From positions 1 to 62,393 of the forward strand of contig DAOVTB010000004.1 in assembly GCA_030633305.1 (NCBI GenBank): DNA of 62,393 nucleotides. The letters run 5' to 3'. The notes under the pieces were generated by a model. The model was not told the origin of the DNA. It worked only from the letters and a program-made list of their open reading frames with translations, and did not search any database. The translations under genes and the position numbers were made by a program. This stretch comes from Candidatus Muiribacteriota bacterium. Its GTDB lineage: Bacteria; Muiribacteriota; DAOVTB01. Positions 8,934-17,593 of this stretch are shown here, one piece after another (position 1 is the stretch's first letter; every line of letters begins with the position of its first letter).

Positions 8934-10448
8934 ATGAATAGAATTGTTTTAGTTTTACTTATAACATTTATCATTGCTTCAAATATTTTTGCAAGCGGTC
9001 TGGTAACAGACAATGAAAAACAACTTGGCGAAAACTGTTACAAGATGGGGAATAGAATTTCAATTATAATTGACTCACATCGTAAAGATATTGAAAATGC
9101 TGATCGTGTCTTTTATTATCCTTTCAATCAAACCGTTTTGATTGAATCTAATAATAAGTTTACTGTGTTTGAAAATAACAAACTTCAAGAAATAAAATTC
9201 CAGACTAAAGAAAAAATAAATGATTTTGAGTATTTTAATGGGAAATTACTTGCGGCTACAAATACCGGATTATTCATTGAAAATCAGAAAATATTGAGCA
9301 ATATGGCAGTTTTAGCTTTAGTTATCTATAACGATCAGCTTTATATTTCTACTCCAGGAAAAATTTATGTTTCCCATTACGGTGAAAACCTTAATTTCAA
9401 GGAACTAAGAAAATTTAAGATTTTTGGGGCATTACTAATAAATAAATTTGAAATTCTCAACAATTCATTAACAGCTATCGATGATAGAAACAGATATTAC
9501 AGAATAGTTGGCGGAATAATTTCTCCGATAAAGCAAAAATGCATTGTAAAGAAAACAGTTACTGAAAAAAAACAAAAACTCCGAAAAGCGACATCTGTAA
9601 ATTCTTTCAACGTAATGGATGTTAAACCTCGACCAACTTATCTGGAAAATAAGGAAAGAGTCAATCTTCTTAATTTCTTAAATGGAATGAGCCTGAAAAA
9701 ACATCAATATCAAAAGCTCATTGAAATAGCTCAAAAAGCTATAAAAATAAGAAAAAAACTTATAAGCGTAATCGATGAGAAGCGACTTATTGCAACAAAG
9801 ATAATCGGTGAAATGTATGTGAAATTAATGAAGGGCTATAAACTTGATTCTTCTTTTCTTGGAGATGTCAGTGACATATGTGGAGCTGTAGATCCTGTAA
9901 AACACCAGCTTCATGGTGCCATGTGTGATCTTGAAGAAGAAACACTTACTGTATTTACTCCAATTGAAAAACAGCTGGTAATAGATTTTGTACCATGTGT
10001 GGTTCCTCCTCTTGGACTATCAGATCCCATCAGAATCGGGCAGGCAGGTTATTCATACGCTGATAAAAAATTTCTTGATGACGTACGTAAACTTTCACAA
10101 ATTGAGTACTTCAAAAAAAAGGATAATCTAATCGCACACGTTCTTTTAGAAGCCCAAAACGAATTTGGTCTTATAGGAAAAGAAACTAATGATTATCTTA
10201 TTGATAAAATTGGAAAAATACTTCTTAAATGCAGGAGCCTGGCCCAAATCGATTATGAAATACAACGTGAAGACATGGCAGTTCAGGTTAACAAGGAAAA
10301 TCTCGAAGCATATTTGAAAAATAAAAGAGAAACCTTTCGGAGAAAAGTCCAGAGGTTTCCTGGAAAAATTGACTTTCTTTTTATGAGTGAGTTCTCATTA
10401 GATATTTATAGACATAAACTGAAATTGCTTGAAAACAAGGAGATATAG
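8934..10448 (+). CDS. Secreted protein: propeller-like N-terminus plus helical Spy/CpxP-like C-terminus
   Basis: 504 aa with a signal peptide (MNRIVLVLLITFIIASNIFA). Residues about 50-190 continue the blade style of the two upstream genes (GKLLAATNTGLFIEN, QLYISTPGKIYVSHY). From about residue 225 the protein becomes helical: HQYQKLIEIAQKAIKIRKK, then FTPIEKQLVIDFVPCVVPP near residue 355. The T-P-x-x-x-Q pattern after a basic helical segment resembles the LTxxQ motif of Spy/CpxP periplasmic adaptors; this comparison is weak and inferred. Three Cys (ICGAV, AMCDL, FVPCVV) sit in this part and could bind a cofactor or form disulfides. AGGGG precedes the ATG. It ends 1 nt before the radical SAM gene, so the two are coupled. 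Confidence 0.72.
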   Translation: MNRIVLVLLITFIIASNIFASGLVTDNEKQLGENCYKMGNRISIIIDSHRKDIENADRVFYYPFNQTVLIESNNKFTVFENNKLQEIKFQTKEKINDFEYFNGKLLAATNTGLFIENQKILSNMAVLALVIYNDQLYISTPGKIYVSHYGENLNFKELRKFKIFGALLINKFEILNNSLTAIDDRNRYYRIVGGIISPIKQKCIVKKTVTEKKQKLRKATSVNSFNVMDVKPRPTYLENKERVNLLNFLNGMSLKKHQYQKLIEIAQKAIKIRKKLISVIDEKRLIATKIIGEMYVKLMKGYKLDSSFLGDVSDICGAVDPVKHQLHGAMCDLEEETLTVFTPIEKQLVIDFVPCVVPPLGLSDPIRIGQAGYSYADKKFLDDVRKLSQIEYFKKKDNLIAHVLLEAQNEFGLIGKETNDYLIDKIGKILLKCRSLAQIDYEIQREDMAVQVNKENLEAYLKNKRETFRRKVQRFPGKIDFLFMSEFSLDIYRHKLKLLENKEI

Positions 10449-10449
10449 A

Positions 10450-11574
10450 ATGGATCGTAGAACTTTTTTGAAAACAGTATTAGCCTCAGGATGTGGTTTT
10501 TGCATGAAGTATAATCCTTATGCAAACCTGTTAGCCAATCAAATGGATACAAAAAATGGTATTCCTCTTGAAAAAGCAATGTTTGGTAAAAAATTGAGTT
10601 CTGGAATTGTTCAATGCCAGACCTGTCCAAATAACTGTAAATTAAAGCTGGATCAATCAGGAATATGTCGATCTCGACATAATAAAGACGGAATATTGTA
10701 CACTTCTGCAACAAGACCAGTTGTTGCTTTAATGGATCCAGTAGAAAAAGCCCCACTTTTTCATTTTTTTCCTGGTTCTGAAGGGCTCAGTGTGGCAACC
10801 GCTGGTTGTAACCTTTATTGCTCCTACTGCCAAAATTATGAACTTTCACAATATGCTCCAGAGGAAAAAGATTTTTTTGAATTTCCATCAAAAGATGCTA
10901 TTAATACACTTTCAAAATATAAAGCAAAATTCATTACATTCACCTATACAGAACCAGCAGTTTATATGGAATTTATTGATAAAATCGCACCTGCCGTCAA
11001 AGACGCTGGTTTTAAAATTGTTTTCTGCTCTGCATTGTACCTGAATAAAAAACCTCTAGACAGATTGATTCAATATGGTGATGCCTTTTCAGCTACTTTA
11101 AAAGGTTTTAACGATATCTTTCTAAAAAAATACATTGGCGGAAGTCTCAAAAATTTTCAGGATAGTCTTGTACAGGTAAAAAGCGCTGGAAAATGGCTTG
11201 AGATCATCAATTTAATGATTCCATCTTTAAATGATGATCCAAAGGACGTAAGGAAAATGTGTAAATGGATTAAAAATAATGTTGGTGATGATACTCCACT
11301 ACATTTTGGACGGTTTACTCCAATGTTCAGGCTTAAAAACCTGCTTCCCACACCAGTTAAAGTCCTTGAAAGATCGGTGGAAATTGCTAAAGAAGAGGGA
11401 TTAAAATATGTTTATATTGTTAACTATGCACCTCATGAACATAACCATACTTACTGCGATAAATGCAATACAAGGCTAGTAGAGCGTATTGGTTACATTA
11501 TAAAATCAAATATAATCACCAAAGATTGTACCTGTCCAAAATGTAAAAATCCAATTCCAGGTGTTTATTTGTAG
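10450..11574 (+). CDS. AmmeMemoRadiSam-type radical SAM enzyme with a twin-arginine-like N-terminus
   Basis: 374 aa radical SAM protein of the AmrS/PflA-like family. The 4Fe-4S motif CNLYCSYCQNY (CxxxCxxC) lies near residue 119, preceded by the family's Cys pairs CQTCPNNC and CRSRHNKDG and by MDPVEKAPLFHFFPGSEGLS. Near the C-terminus are two more Cys pairs, CDKCNTR and CTCPKCKNP. The N-terminus, MDRRTFLKTVLASGCGF, fits a Tat signal (RRTFLK), which the paralogue at 44.1 kb lacks; export of the folded enzyme is therefore possible. AAGGAG is 7 nt before the ATG at 10450; an in-frame TTG at 10429 lies upstream of this SD and is rejected. Its substrate is unknown; the context is an exported propeller operon. 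Confidence 0.88.
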   Translation: MDRRTFLKTVLASGCGFCMKYNPYANLLANQMDTKNGIPLEKAMFGKKLSSGIVQCQTCPNNCKLKLDQSGICRSRHNKDGILYTSATRPVVALMDPVEKAPLFHFFPGSEGLSVATAGCNLYCSYCQNYELSQYAPEEKDFFEFPSKDAINTLSKYKAKFITFTYTEPAVYMEFIDKIAPAVKDAGFKIVFCSALYLNKKPLDRLIQYGDAFSATLKGFNDIFLKKYIGGSLKNFQDSLVQVKSAGKWLEIINLMIPSLNDDPKDVRKMCKWIKNNVGDDTPLHFGRFTPMFRLKNLLPTPVKVLERSVEIAKEEGLKYVYIVNYAPHEHNHTYCDKCNTRLVERIGYIIKSNIITKDCTCPKCKNPIPGVYL

Positions 11575-11611
11575 TTTGTGATTCACTAAGTGACTATGTT
11601 AAAATACATTT

Positions 11612-12751
11612 GTGAATAAAACACCATCCAGAAAAAATAACACTCCTTATTCTTTACTCCACTTCCTTATTCTGTTCATTATAATCTGGTCTGTTTCACT
11701 GTATTTATCTTCTTCCCTCATGAATCATATGAATGATTTCAGGAATAATCTCTGGAATCCACTCCGTCTGCTCAGTCAGGGGAAAAGTCTCTATAATATC
11801 AATGAACTGTTCCCGGGAAAACAGGCAGTCTGGCTTCCAATGGCTCTAGGTCTTTTTTTTCCTTTAGGATTTCTCCCACTTAAAATAGCTTGTTCTATCT
11901 GGTTTTCTTTAAACCTGTCTATACTGATCACAATGTTTATTATTTATTCACAATACCGTGAAATAAATCGAACAAGCAAATTACTCAGTGCCTTTGTTAT
12001 TTTTCTATACCCCTTTGCCATAAAATCTTTATTTATGGGGCAAATCACTATTATTATTGCTGCTATATGGTTTTTTATTGCACATTATTTTTCCAAACTT
12101 CCGACTTTTTTCGTATCCATTCTTATAGTAATTTCATTAACAAAACCCCAACTGGCCATCCTTGTTTTTCCAATCGTTTTTTATCATCAGCTTTCCGGAA
12201 TTGGAAAACCACCACTCTGGAAACTTTTGATGACATATCTGGCAGGTTTCACAATTTTACTTCTCCCGCTGTTTATCTTCCATGCAGAATGGATTCCAGA
12301 TTTTATCACTGCATTAAAAAACAATCCAAAATGGCTACATCCGAGTACATTTCAAGTACTTAAAAAAAATCTGGGGAATTCGGCTTATATCCTGAATATA
12401 TTATTGTACATATTCGCACTATTCTCGGTATTCAAAATTTATATGTCCAAAGGGCTTCGAGCTGCTATATTGATTGGACTCGCATTGACTCCACTCGTTA
12501 CCCCATATCTTTGGAGTTATGATTTCATTATTATTCTTCCACTGTTTATTCATATACTCTGCACTTCAGATTCAATCAAGATTAAAGTTGTACATTTATT
12601 GGTGTTTACCTTAATTTCTGTCTGGATTTATTACAAATCAGCAAATATAATCAAATTCAGTGATTATAACTACTGGTGGACCTCATGGGGATTGTGTACC
12701 GTCTCTTTGATTTTCTATTTCAAAAAAATCAAATATAATCACCAACGATAG
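11612..12751 (+). CDS. Multi-membrane-span glycosyltransferase-like protein (GT87/DUF2029 type)
   Basis: 379 aa with about ten hydrophobic helices. After the first span comes MNDFRNNLWNPLRLLSQGK, which matches the DUF2029/GT87 pattern of an early Asp followed by P...L..G..LY (here GKSLYN). Members use polyprenyl-phosphate sugars as donors to build cell-surface glycans from the outer face of the membrane. A later loop, SLTKPQLAILVFPI, is also typical of the family (KPQ before a span). Translation seems to start at GTG 11612; no good SD is visible and the next ATG is deep inside the first helix region. It sits alone between the radical SAM gene and hipBA. Confidence 0.7.
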   Translation: MNKTPSRKNNTPYSLLHFLILFIIIWSVSLYLSSSLMNHMNDFRNNLWNPLRLLSQGKSLYNINELFPGKQAVWLPMALGLFFPLGFLPLKIACSIWFSLNLSILITMFIIYSQYREINRTSKLLSAFVIFLYPFAIKSLFMGQITIIIAAIWFFIAHYFSKLPTFFVSILIVISLTKPQLAILVFPIVFYHQLSGIGKPPLWKLLMTYLAGFTILLLPLFIFHAEWIPDFITALKNNPKWLHPSTFQVLKKNLGNSAYILNILLYIFALFSVFKIYMSKGLRAAILIGLALTPLVTPYLWSYDFIIILPLFIHILCTSDSIKIKVVHLLVFTLISVWIYYKSANIIKFSDYNYWWTSWGLCTVSLIFYFKKIKYNHQR

Positions 12752-12812
12752 TACATGTCTAAAATGTAATAATCTGAATCCTGTGGTTTGTTTGTAGTTT
12801 TACCCATATTAC

Positions 12813-12828
12813 AGATAATATTTTATCT
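12813..12828. promoter_or_regulatory. Upstream HipB-type operator
   Basis: A perfect palindrome, AGATAATATTTTATCT, with half-sites GATAA and TTATC separated by four bases. An identical GATAA-N4-TTATC core recurs exactly 40 bp downstream. E. coli hipBA operators are also short spaced palindromes (TATCC-N8-GGATA) that HipB binds to autorepress, so this is the likely HipB site. Confidence 0.65.
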
Positions 12829-12853
12829 ATTATTCGTTTTTTAGCTTTTAAAT

Positions 12854-12892
12854 GATAATATTTTATCTTTTATTTCATCTTTATGATATAAT
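12854..12892 (+). promoter_or_regulatory. Second HipB-type operator and extended -10 promoter of hipBA
   Basis: The operator GATAATATTTTATC (12854-12867) covers the -35 position of an extended -10 element, TGATATAAT (12884-12892). The hipB ATG at 12899 lies 6 nt after the last base of the -10, about where transcription should start, and no SD is present. The message is therefore probably leaderless, and a repressor on this site would block RNA polymerase directly. Confidence 0.6.
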
Positions 12893-12898
12893 TTATAT

Positions 12899-13207
12899 AT
12901 GGATAATCTAATTCCTACTATATTAACTACAAAAGAAATACAATTATTGATCGCCAGTAGAGTCAAAAAACTACGATTAAATCAAAGATTAAAACGACAA
13001 AGTCTCGCTGATATAGCTGGCGTTTCTGTATCCACTTTAAAACATTTTGAGACTACAGGAAATATTTCTTTAAAAACATTATTATTGATTGCCACTGCAT
13101 TGGGAAGAATTGAAGAAATTTCTAAATTATTTCAAATAGAAGAAATCAGTTCACTAAAAGAATTGGAAGAATCCTGTAAAAAATCTCCCAAAAGGGGTAG
13201 ATTATGA
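12899..13207 (+). CDS. hipB: HipB-family antitoxin, XRE-type DNA-binding protein
   Basis: 102 aa. Residues about 17-75 form a Cro/C1 helix-turn-helix: IASRVKKLRLNQRLKRQSLADIAGVS (helices 1-2), then VSVSTLKHFETTGNISLKTLLLIATALG (recognition helix and dimer part). The C-terminal tail is charged. In HipBA modules this protein neutralises the HipA kinase and represses the operon. Its stop overlaps the hipA start (ATGA), showing translational coupling. Two matching palindromes lie upstream. The start at 12899 is the only ATG that keeps the full HTH and it appears to be leaderless. Confidence 0.88.
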   Translation: MDNLIPTILTTKEIQLLIASRVKKLRLNQRLKRQSLADIAGVSVSTLKHFETTGNISLKTLLLIATALGRIEEISKLFQIEEISSLKELEESCKKSPKRGRL

Positions 13208-14451
13208 AAAATGAATTTCTTCAAAAGCTTAATGTTTATTTCACAAAAACAAGTAAACTATCGTTTAAAATTGGGACTCTTGCTCAAAAAGATAACAGCC
13301 TTTTTTTTGAATACGATAAAACATGGTTGGATAAAGAAATTGAATTATCTCCATTATCCCTACCTCTAAAAAAAGACATATTTAAATTCAATCATTATTC
13401 ATTCAGTCCAATTTTTGGATTATTTGACGATTCCCTTCCTGATGGATGGGGGCTTATATTGATGGACAGGTATTTCAGGAAATCCGGTATTGATCCATCA
13501 ACAATTTCTGTTTTGGACAGATTATCTTTCATGGGAAATAATACAATGGGAGCACTCACATATCTGCCTTGCAGTAACAATTATAATGAAAAAAATATAT
13601 TCAACCTTCAAAAATTAGCAGAACTTTCAAAAAAAATATATGACGGTGAACCAGCAGTTTTAATCCCTCAATTACTAAAAGCTGGTGGTAGTCCGGGTGG
13701 TGCAAGACCAAAAATTCTTGTTGGATATAACAAAATGGATAATCATATAACAAACTGGAATAATGAACTCCAAAAAAATTATAACCATTATATAATCAAA
13801 TTTTTTAGTAAAAATGATTTTCCTGATTCGGGTATTCTCGAATATATTTATTCAATAATGGCACGATATTCAGGAATTGAAATGAATGAAACAAAATTAT
13901 TCAATTGCAAGAATGGAGAATCATATTTTGGAACAAAACGTTTTGATAGAGAAAAAGATAATACCAGGAACCATACTCATAGTTTTGGAAATTTAATCGA
14001 GTCAAATTTCAGAATTCCATCATGCGATTATTCAGATCTCTTTAAAATCACTTCATATTTAACAAAAGATCACAGTGAATTATTAAAGGTTTTCAGATTA
14101 ATGGTTTTCAATATTTTAGTTCACAACCGTGATGATCATGTTAAAAATTTCTCCTTCATACTTGATGATGCAAGAAAAACATGGAAATTAGCTCCTGCAT
14201 ATGACCTTACCTATGCAAACGGCCCAGGCGGCGAACATTCAATGACTGTAAATGGAGAAGGGAAAAATCCATCAATTAAGGATATGATGGATATGGCCAA
14301 AAAATATGATATAAAAAAGAATATTGCGAAGAATATCATTGAAGAAATAATCACAGTTATTGAAAAATTTCCGAAATATGCAAGTGAAAATCATCTTACT
14401 GAAAAGACAACTGAATTTATCTTTAAAAAATTAAAATCTTTCAGAAATTAA
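13204..14451 (+). CDS. hipA: HipA-family serine/threonine kinase toxin
   Basis: 415 aa, close to the usual 410-440. The N-subdomain has FGLFDDSLPDGWGLILMDR (HipA_N consensus), the Gly-rich ATP loop is AGGSPGGARPKILV (about residues 158-171), the catalytic loop is NILVHNRDDHVKNFSFI (His, Asn, Asp, Lys, Asn all kept, about residues 301-317), and APAYDLTY is the metal-binding Asp segment. Family members phosphorylate glutamyl-tRNA synthetase or related targets and cause growth arrest or persistence; this one's target is not known. Every catalytic residue is present, so it should be active. It is coupled to hipB by ATGA, and the convergent minus-strand gene ends only 27 nt away. Confidence 0.9.
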   Translation: MKNEFLQKLNVYFTKTSKLSFKIGTLAQKDNSLFFEYDKTWLDKEIELSPLSLPLKKDIFKFNHYSFSPIFGLFDDSLPDGWGLILMDRYFRKSGIDPSTISVLDRLSFMGNNTMGALTYLPCSNNYNEKNIFNLQKLAELSKKIYDGEPAVLIPQLLKAGGSPGGARPKILVGYNKMDNHITNWNNELQKNYNHYIIKFFSKNDFPDSGILEYIYSIMARYSGIEMNETKLFNCKNGESYFGTKRFDREKDNTRNHTHSFGNLIESNFRIPSCDYSDLFKITSYLTKDHSELLKVFRLMVFNILVHNRDDHVKNFSFILDDARKTWKLAPAYDLTYANGPGGEHSMTVNGEGKNPSIKDMMDMAKKYDIKKNIAKNIIEEIITVIEKFPKYASENHLTEKTTEFIFKKLKSFRN

Positions 14452-14478
14452 TTTCTTATTTAATCTACAATCCTGCGT

Positions 14479-17217
14479 TTAAAATGGATTATCTCCATTG
14501 ATCCCAATAATTCGGTAATCATTAAAACGTTTTACTCTGAAATATGTTAAACCTGAGCTTGAATAAGTTCTTCCATCGTTATCTCTGAAAGTTTTATTCC
14601 ATTTAATCCGTATGCGATAAAGGTTACGAACTTTTTCCCATTTAAGATCACGGATTTTAACATATAGACGTCTATAGTTTCTAAATCTATGACGAAGGCC
14701 ATCTACTATTGCATCAAGATTTCCAGTATTGAAATTATATCTATTGAAAAGCTTTTGAATATTTACAATATCCTCTTCATTAAACGAATTAAATAGTTTT
14801 GTGAAAAATCTTTCCAGTGATTTTCTTTCATCAAACCATGTACAATTGGCAGTATAAGTCCTGAATGTATCTGTCAGAACATTTTCATACCTGTCTTTAG
14901 CAGTAAAAGTGAACCTAAACCGCTCATTTTTAAATGGTACAGGAAAAAATATTCTCCAGTAGCTGAATCTTCCTTTTTTCTCTACTCTATAACCCTTAAT
15001 TAACTCATTTTTAAGATCTATAAGCTTACAATAAACAGTTTTAACAGGATAAAATTCTTCGCGAATCTTAAGAAAAATCTCAATAGTTCCATTTCTGGTA
15101 TCATCAAAATTTAAAAAAACTTCTTTTAATCGATCGGTCATCCTTACATTATTTATACTGATATCAATGATCTCACATGGTCGATTATTCCATTGGATTC
15201 TTTTTTTGAAATAAGTCCATACATTTTTAAGATTATCAAATTTAGAATTGATCTCTGGAGAGATTTCCCCATCACGTATTAAAACATCAATTTTTCTTTT
15301 CAACTCATCATAAATTCTTGCAATTTCGTATTTCTTGGAATACGGGATATCTTTTACATCTCCCCATTTCCTTAATTCCGTCATTACGATATCAATATTT
15401 ACAGATATCTTTTTATTCTTATATCCTTTTACTTTCTTTTGATAAAGTTCCTTTTCTTTCCTTTTTTTCTTTTTAATATCAAAAACCAGGATTTTTTCTT
15501 TCCAGAGTTTTATCTTTTTCATTATTTCATCAAGATCCAGATTATCTTCATGGATCTTTTTCTTTACAAGTGTATTAGGATCCGGTTTATTAATATCATC
15601 TTTAACAGTTATAAAATCTTCAGATATCCAGCCTGGGGAATCAATATAAAAAGGAATCTGATCATAGCAAATCTTTCCGTGGAAAAGATCATGCATTGCA
15701 TATCTTCCTTCAGCTGTTTGCTCAACAAGCTGAGGTATCTGAGCTGTTAATTCCTCATACAATTTCCTGAATTTTTTTAAAAACTCTACAATTTCAATTG
15801 TATCAAGATACCTTTCTTCAATTGTTCTTACATCAACATCTCTTTTTGGATGAATATAATCTGTATAGAATTCTGAAGACCTGGTCTGTAATTCCAGCAA
15901 CTGCTTCTGAAATTTCAATTTTAAAGCTCTCCGGCTCTGCAGAATACTTTTTAAATCTTTGACAAAGGTTTTAAGAGTTTTTATTCTTTTATTAATTTGT
16001 GTTAATATTTCAGTTCTAAGATCCCTGAATATTGGAAAAATCCGGGAAATATTTTTAAGATTTGCATTTCCCTTTTCTAAAAGAAGATTCAATTTTATTC
16101 TGTAAAGTTCTATTTTTTCCAGGCCAAGACTTTTTTTCAAACGATCAATTTTCCTGATATTTTCTGAGATTTCTGTCCATAGTGATTTAACTTTTCCAGA
16201 TTTTTTCTTTAATTCCAGATTTCTGGATTCAAGATCAATTATCTTTTTCTGTAAAACAGATTTATTATCAGCTACTTTCTTAAGCTTTGTCCTGACTTTG
16301 CTTTTAAGACAGTTCATGGCATCCGAAATATTTTTTTGTAGAAAACGAAACCATTCTTCTCTGACAGAAAGATTTTTCAGTTCTTCTTTCAAATCAATAA
16401 ATGAAAATCCAGATAGTTTTTTTAATACTACACTGCGATATTTAATGAGATCTTCAACATCTTTTTCAGAAATGCGTGCCATGTTTTCAGCATCTTTGTT
16501 CATAAGTACATGGGAATAAATATCAAAATTCAGTTTAAGATCATTTAAGCCTGCTACATATTCATTCATCATTTTCCTGGATTCTTTAAGTTTATTGTCT
16601 TTATTGTATTTTTCTCCAGATACAGAAATGATCTTTTTAATTTCAGAGTAGAATTTTCTCTCCATTACATTGAATTCGATTTCCTTCTGCCGGGAATCAA
16701 GATAGATGAGTTTTTCTGTAGAAAATCTTTTAAAAACTCTACTTGTACGCAGCCTTTCCTGATAATCAAGTGCATTGTATTTTTTTATCAGATCAGGTAA
16801 AAGTTTATCAGGATCATCATATCTGTAATTACGAATTTTGGGACTCAACCAGTATTCTTCTGAAAATTGAAGTCTTTTCATCATAATTTCAGACATAAAC
16901 TTCTTCTTTTCTTCATCAGTTGAATAAACATCCTGTTTTATCTTTTTAAGAAAATCTACAAAAATTGCCATTACTTTTTTGGCAATTTCAGAATCAACTT
17001 TCTTTAAACGAAGCTTATTACCAGATGCCTCTAGCATTCTTATTTCAGTTTCCAGATTTTTGACTTTTGTATTGAATTTACTTACTTCAAATTCTGTGTT
17101 CAATTCAAATGCTGATGCTGGTATCAGCGTTGCTGCAAAAATTATTAAAAAGAAAGAAAAGAATTTACCAACTATACCTGAACTATTTTGTTTTACAATT
17201 TTTTTCATACTATTCAT
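14479..17217 (-). CDS. Exported coiled-coil protein with an NTF2-like C-terminus
   Basis: 912 aa. An N-terminal signal or anchor helix (FFSFFLIIFAATLIPASAF) is followed by long Lys/Glu-rich coiled coil from about residue 25 to 500. A Pro-poor middle region (about 540-660) is basic and helical. Residues about 690-790 look beta-rich (Ig-like). The last 110 residues, from KSLERFFTKLFNSFNEEDI to RIIGINGDNPF, match the shape of SnoaL/NTF2-like domains, which often end with a strand reading W/R-I-x-x-x-GD. The function is unknown; a structural envelope role is inferred. ATG codons at 17217 and 17208 are both possible starts with weak SDs. The gene is preceded by a repeat-rich 376 bp space and probably transcribed alone. 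Confidence 0.75.
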   Translation of the reverse strand: MNSMKKIVKQNSSGIVGKFFSFFLIIFAATLIPASAFELNTEFEVSKFNTKVKNLETEIRMLEASGNKLRLKKVDSEIAKKVMAIFVDFLKKIKQDVYSTDEEKKKFMSEIMMKRLQFSEEYWLSPKIRNYRYDDPDKLLPDLIKKYNALDYQERLRTSRVFKRFSTEKLIYLDSRQKEIEFNVMERKFYSEIKKIISVSGEKYNKDNKLKESRKMMNEYVAGLNDLKLNFDIYSHVLMNKDAENMARISEKDVEDLIKYRSVVLKKLSGFSFIDLKEELKNLSVREEWFRFLQKNISDAMNCLKSKVRTKLKKVADNKSVLQKKIIDLESRNLELKKKSGKVKSLWTEISENIRKIDRLKKSLGLEKIELYRIKLNLLLEKGNANLKNISRIFPIFRDLRTEILTQINKRIKTLKTFVKDLKSILQSRRALKLKFQKQLLELQTRSSEFYTDYIHPKRDVDVRTIEERYLDTIEIVEFLKKFRKLYEELTAQIPQLVEQTAEGRYAMHDLFHGKICYDQIPFYIDSPGWISEDFITVKDDINKPDPNTLVKKKIHEDNLDLDEIMKKIKLWKEKILVFDIKKKKRKEKELYQKKVKGYKNKKISVNIDIVMTELRKWGDVKDIPYSKKYEIARIYDELKRKIDVLIRDGEISPEINSKFDNLKNVWTYFKKRIQWNNRPCEIIDISINNVRMTDRLKEVFLNFDDTRNGTIEIFLKIREEFYPVKTVYCKLIDLKNELIKGYRVEKKGRFSYWRIFFPVPFKNERFRFTFTAKDRYENVLTDTFRTYTANCTWFDERKSLERFFTKLFNSFNEEDIVNIQKLFNRYNFNTGNLDAIVDGLRHRFRNYRRLYVKIRDLKWEKVRNLYRIRIKWNKTFRDNDGRTYSSSGLTYFRVKRFNDYRIIGINGDNPF

Positions 17218-17424
17218 GATCCAATCTTCTTAATATTTTTATTAAATTTAGATTTTTTTCTTTCTCAATATTCTCTGTAGTAATTATTAACTCCATATAT
17301 CATAAATTGTTAATCGATATTCTTTATTTAATTTTATCTCTTTATTCATGTCCTGGTAAATTCTTTCTCTTTATGTATCCTGTACCATTTTATATGTTTT
17401 AACAGAAAAAAGTTATCTGGCGTT

Positions 17425-17483
17425 GGGGTCAGGGTACTATGAATTTTTTTGAAATTCAAAAAAATTAAAGTACTTCTTACCCC
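17425..17483. repeat. Family F2 palindrome (GGGGTCAG type)
   Basis: GGGGTCAGGGTACTATGAA at 17425-17443 and AAAGTACTTCTTACCCC at 17467-17483 are the two arms of an imperfect hairpin around an AT-rich centre (TTTTTTTGAA / TTCAAAAAAA). The same arrangement occurs at 28372, 30636 and 42965. Confidence 0.75.
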
Positions 17484-17519
17484 TTTTATATTAACCATTT
17501 TTTCCCTTCTAATCTTTCT

Positions 17520-17579
17520 TTATCTTGTTAATCCTGTCTAATCTTCTTTTCTCTGCGTTCTCAGCGTTCTCTGCGCGAT
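17520..17579. repeat. Two short dispersed repeats between 17218 and 17593
   Basis: GTTAATCCTGTCTAATC lies within a 30-base stretch (17520-17549) identical to 39621-39650. It is directly followed by CTCTGCGTTCTCAGCG...CTCTGCGCGA (17551-17578), which recurs at 30732 and 32774. Read on the minus strand, the second element begins about 15 nt after the beta-barrel stop codon. The rest of this 376-base gap is AT-rich with no gene. Confidence 0.7.
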
Positions 17580-17593
17580 GTCTTCTTTTTTCT

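Noticed and set aside
10429..10449. TTG start for the radical SAM gene at 10429
   Set aside because: AAGGAG lies downstream of this TTG and correctly spaced for the ATG at 10450; the earlier start would also overlap the previous gene.
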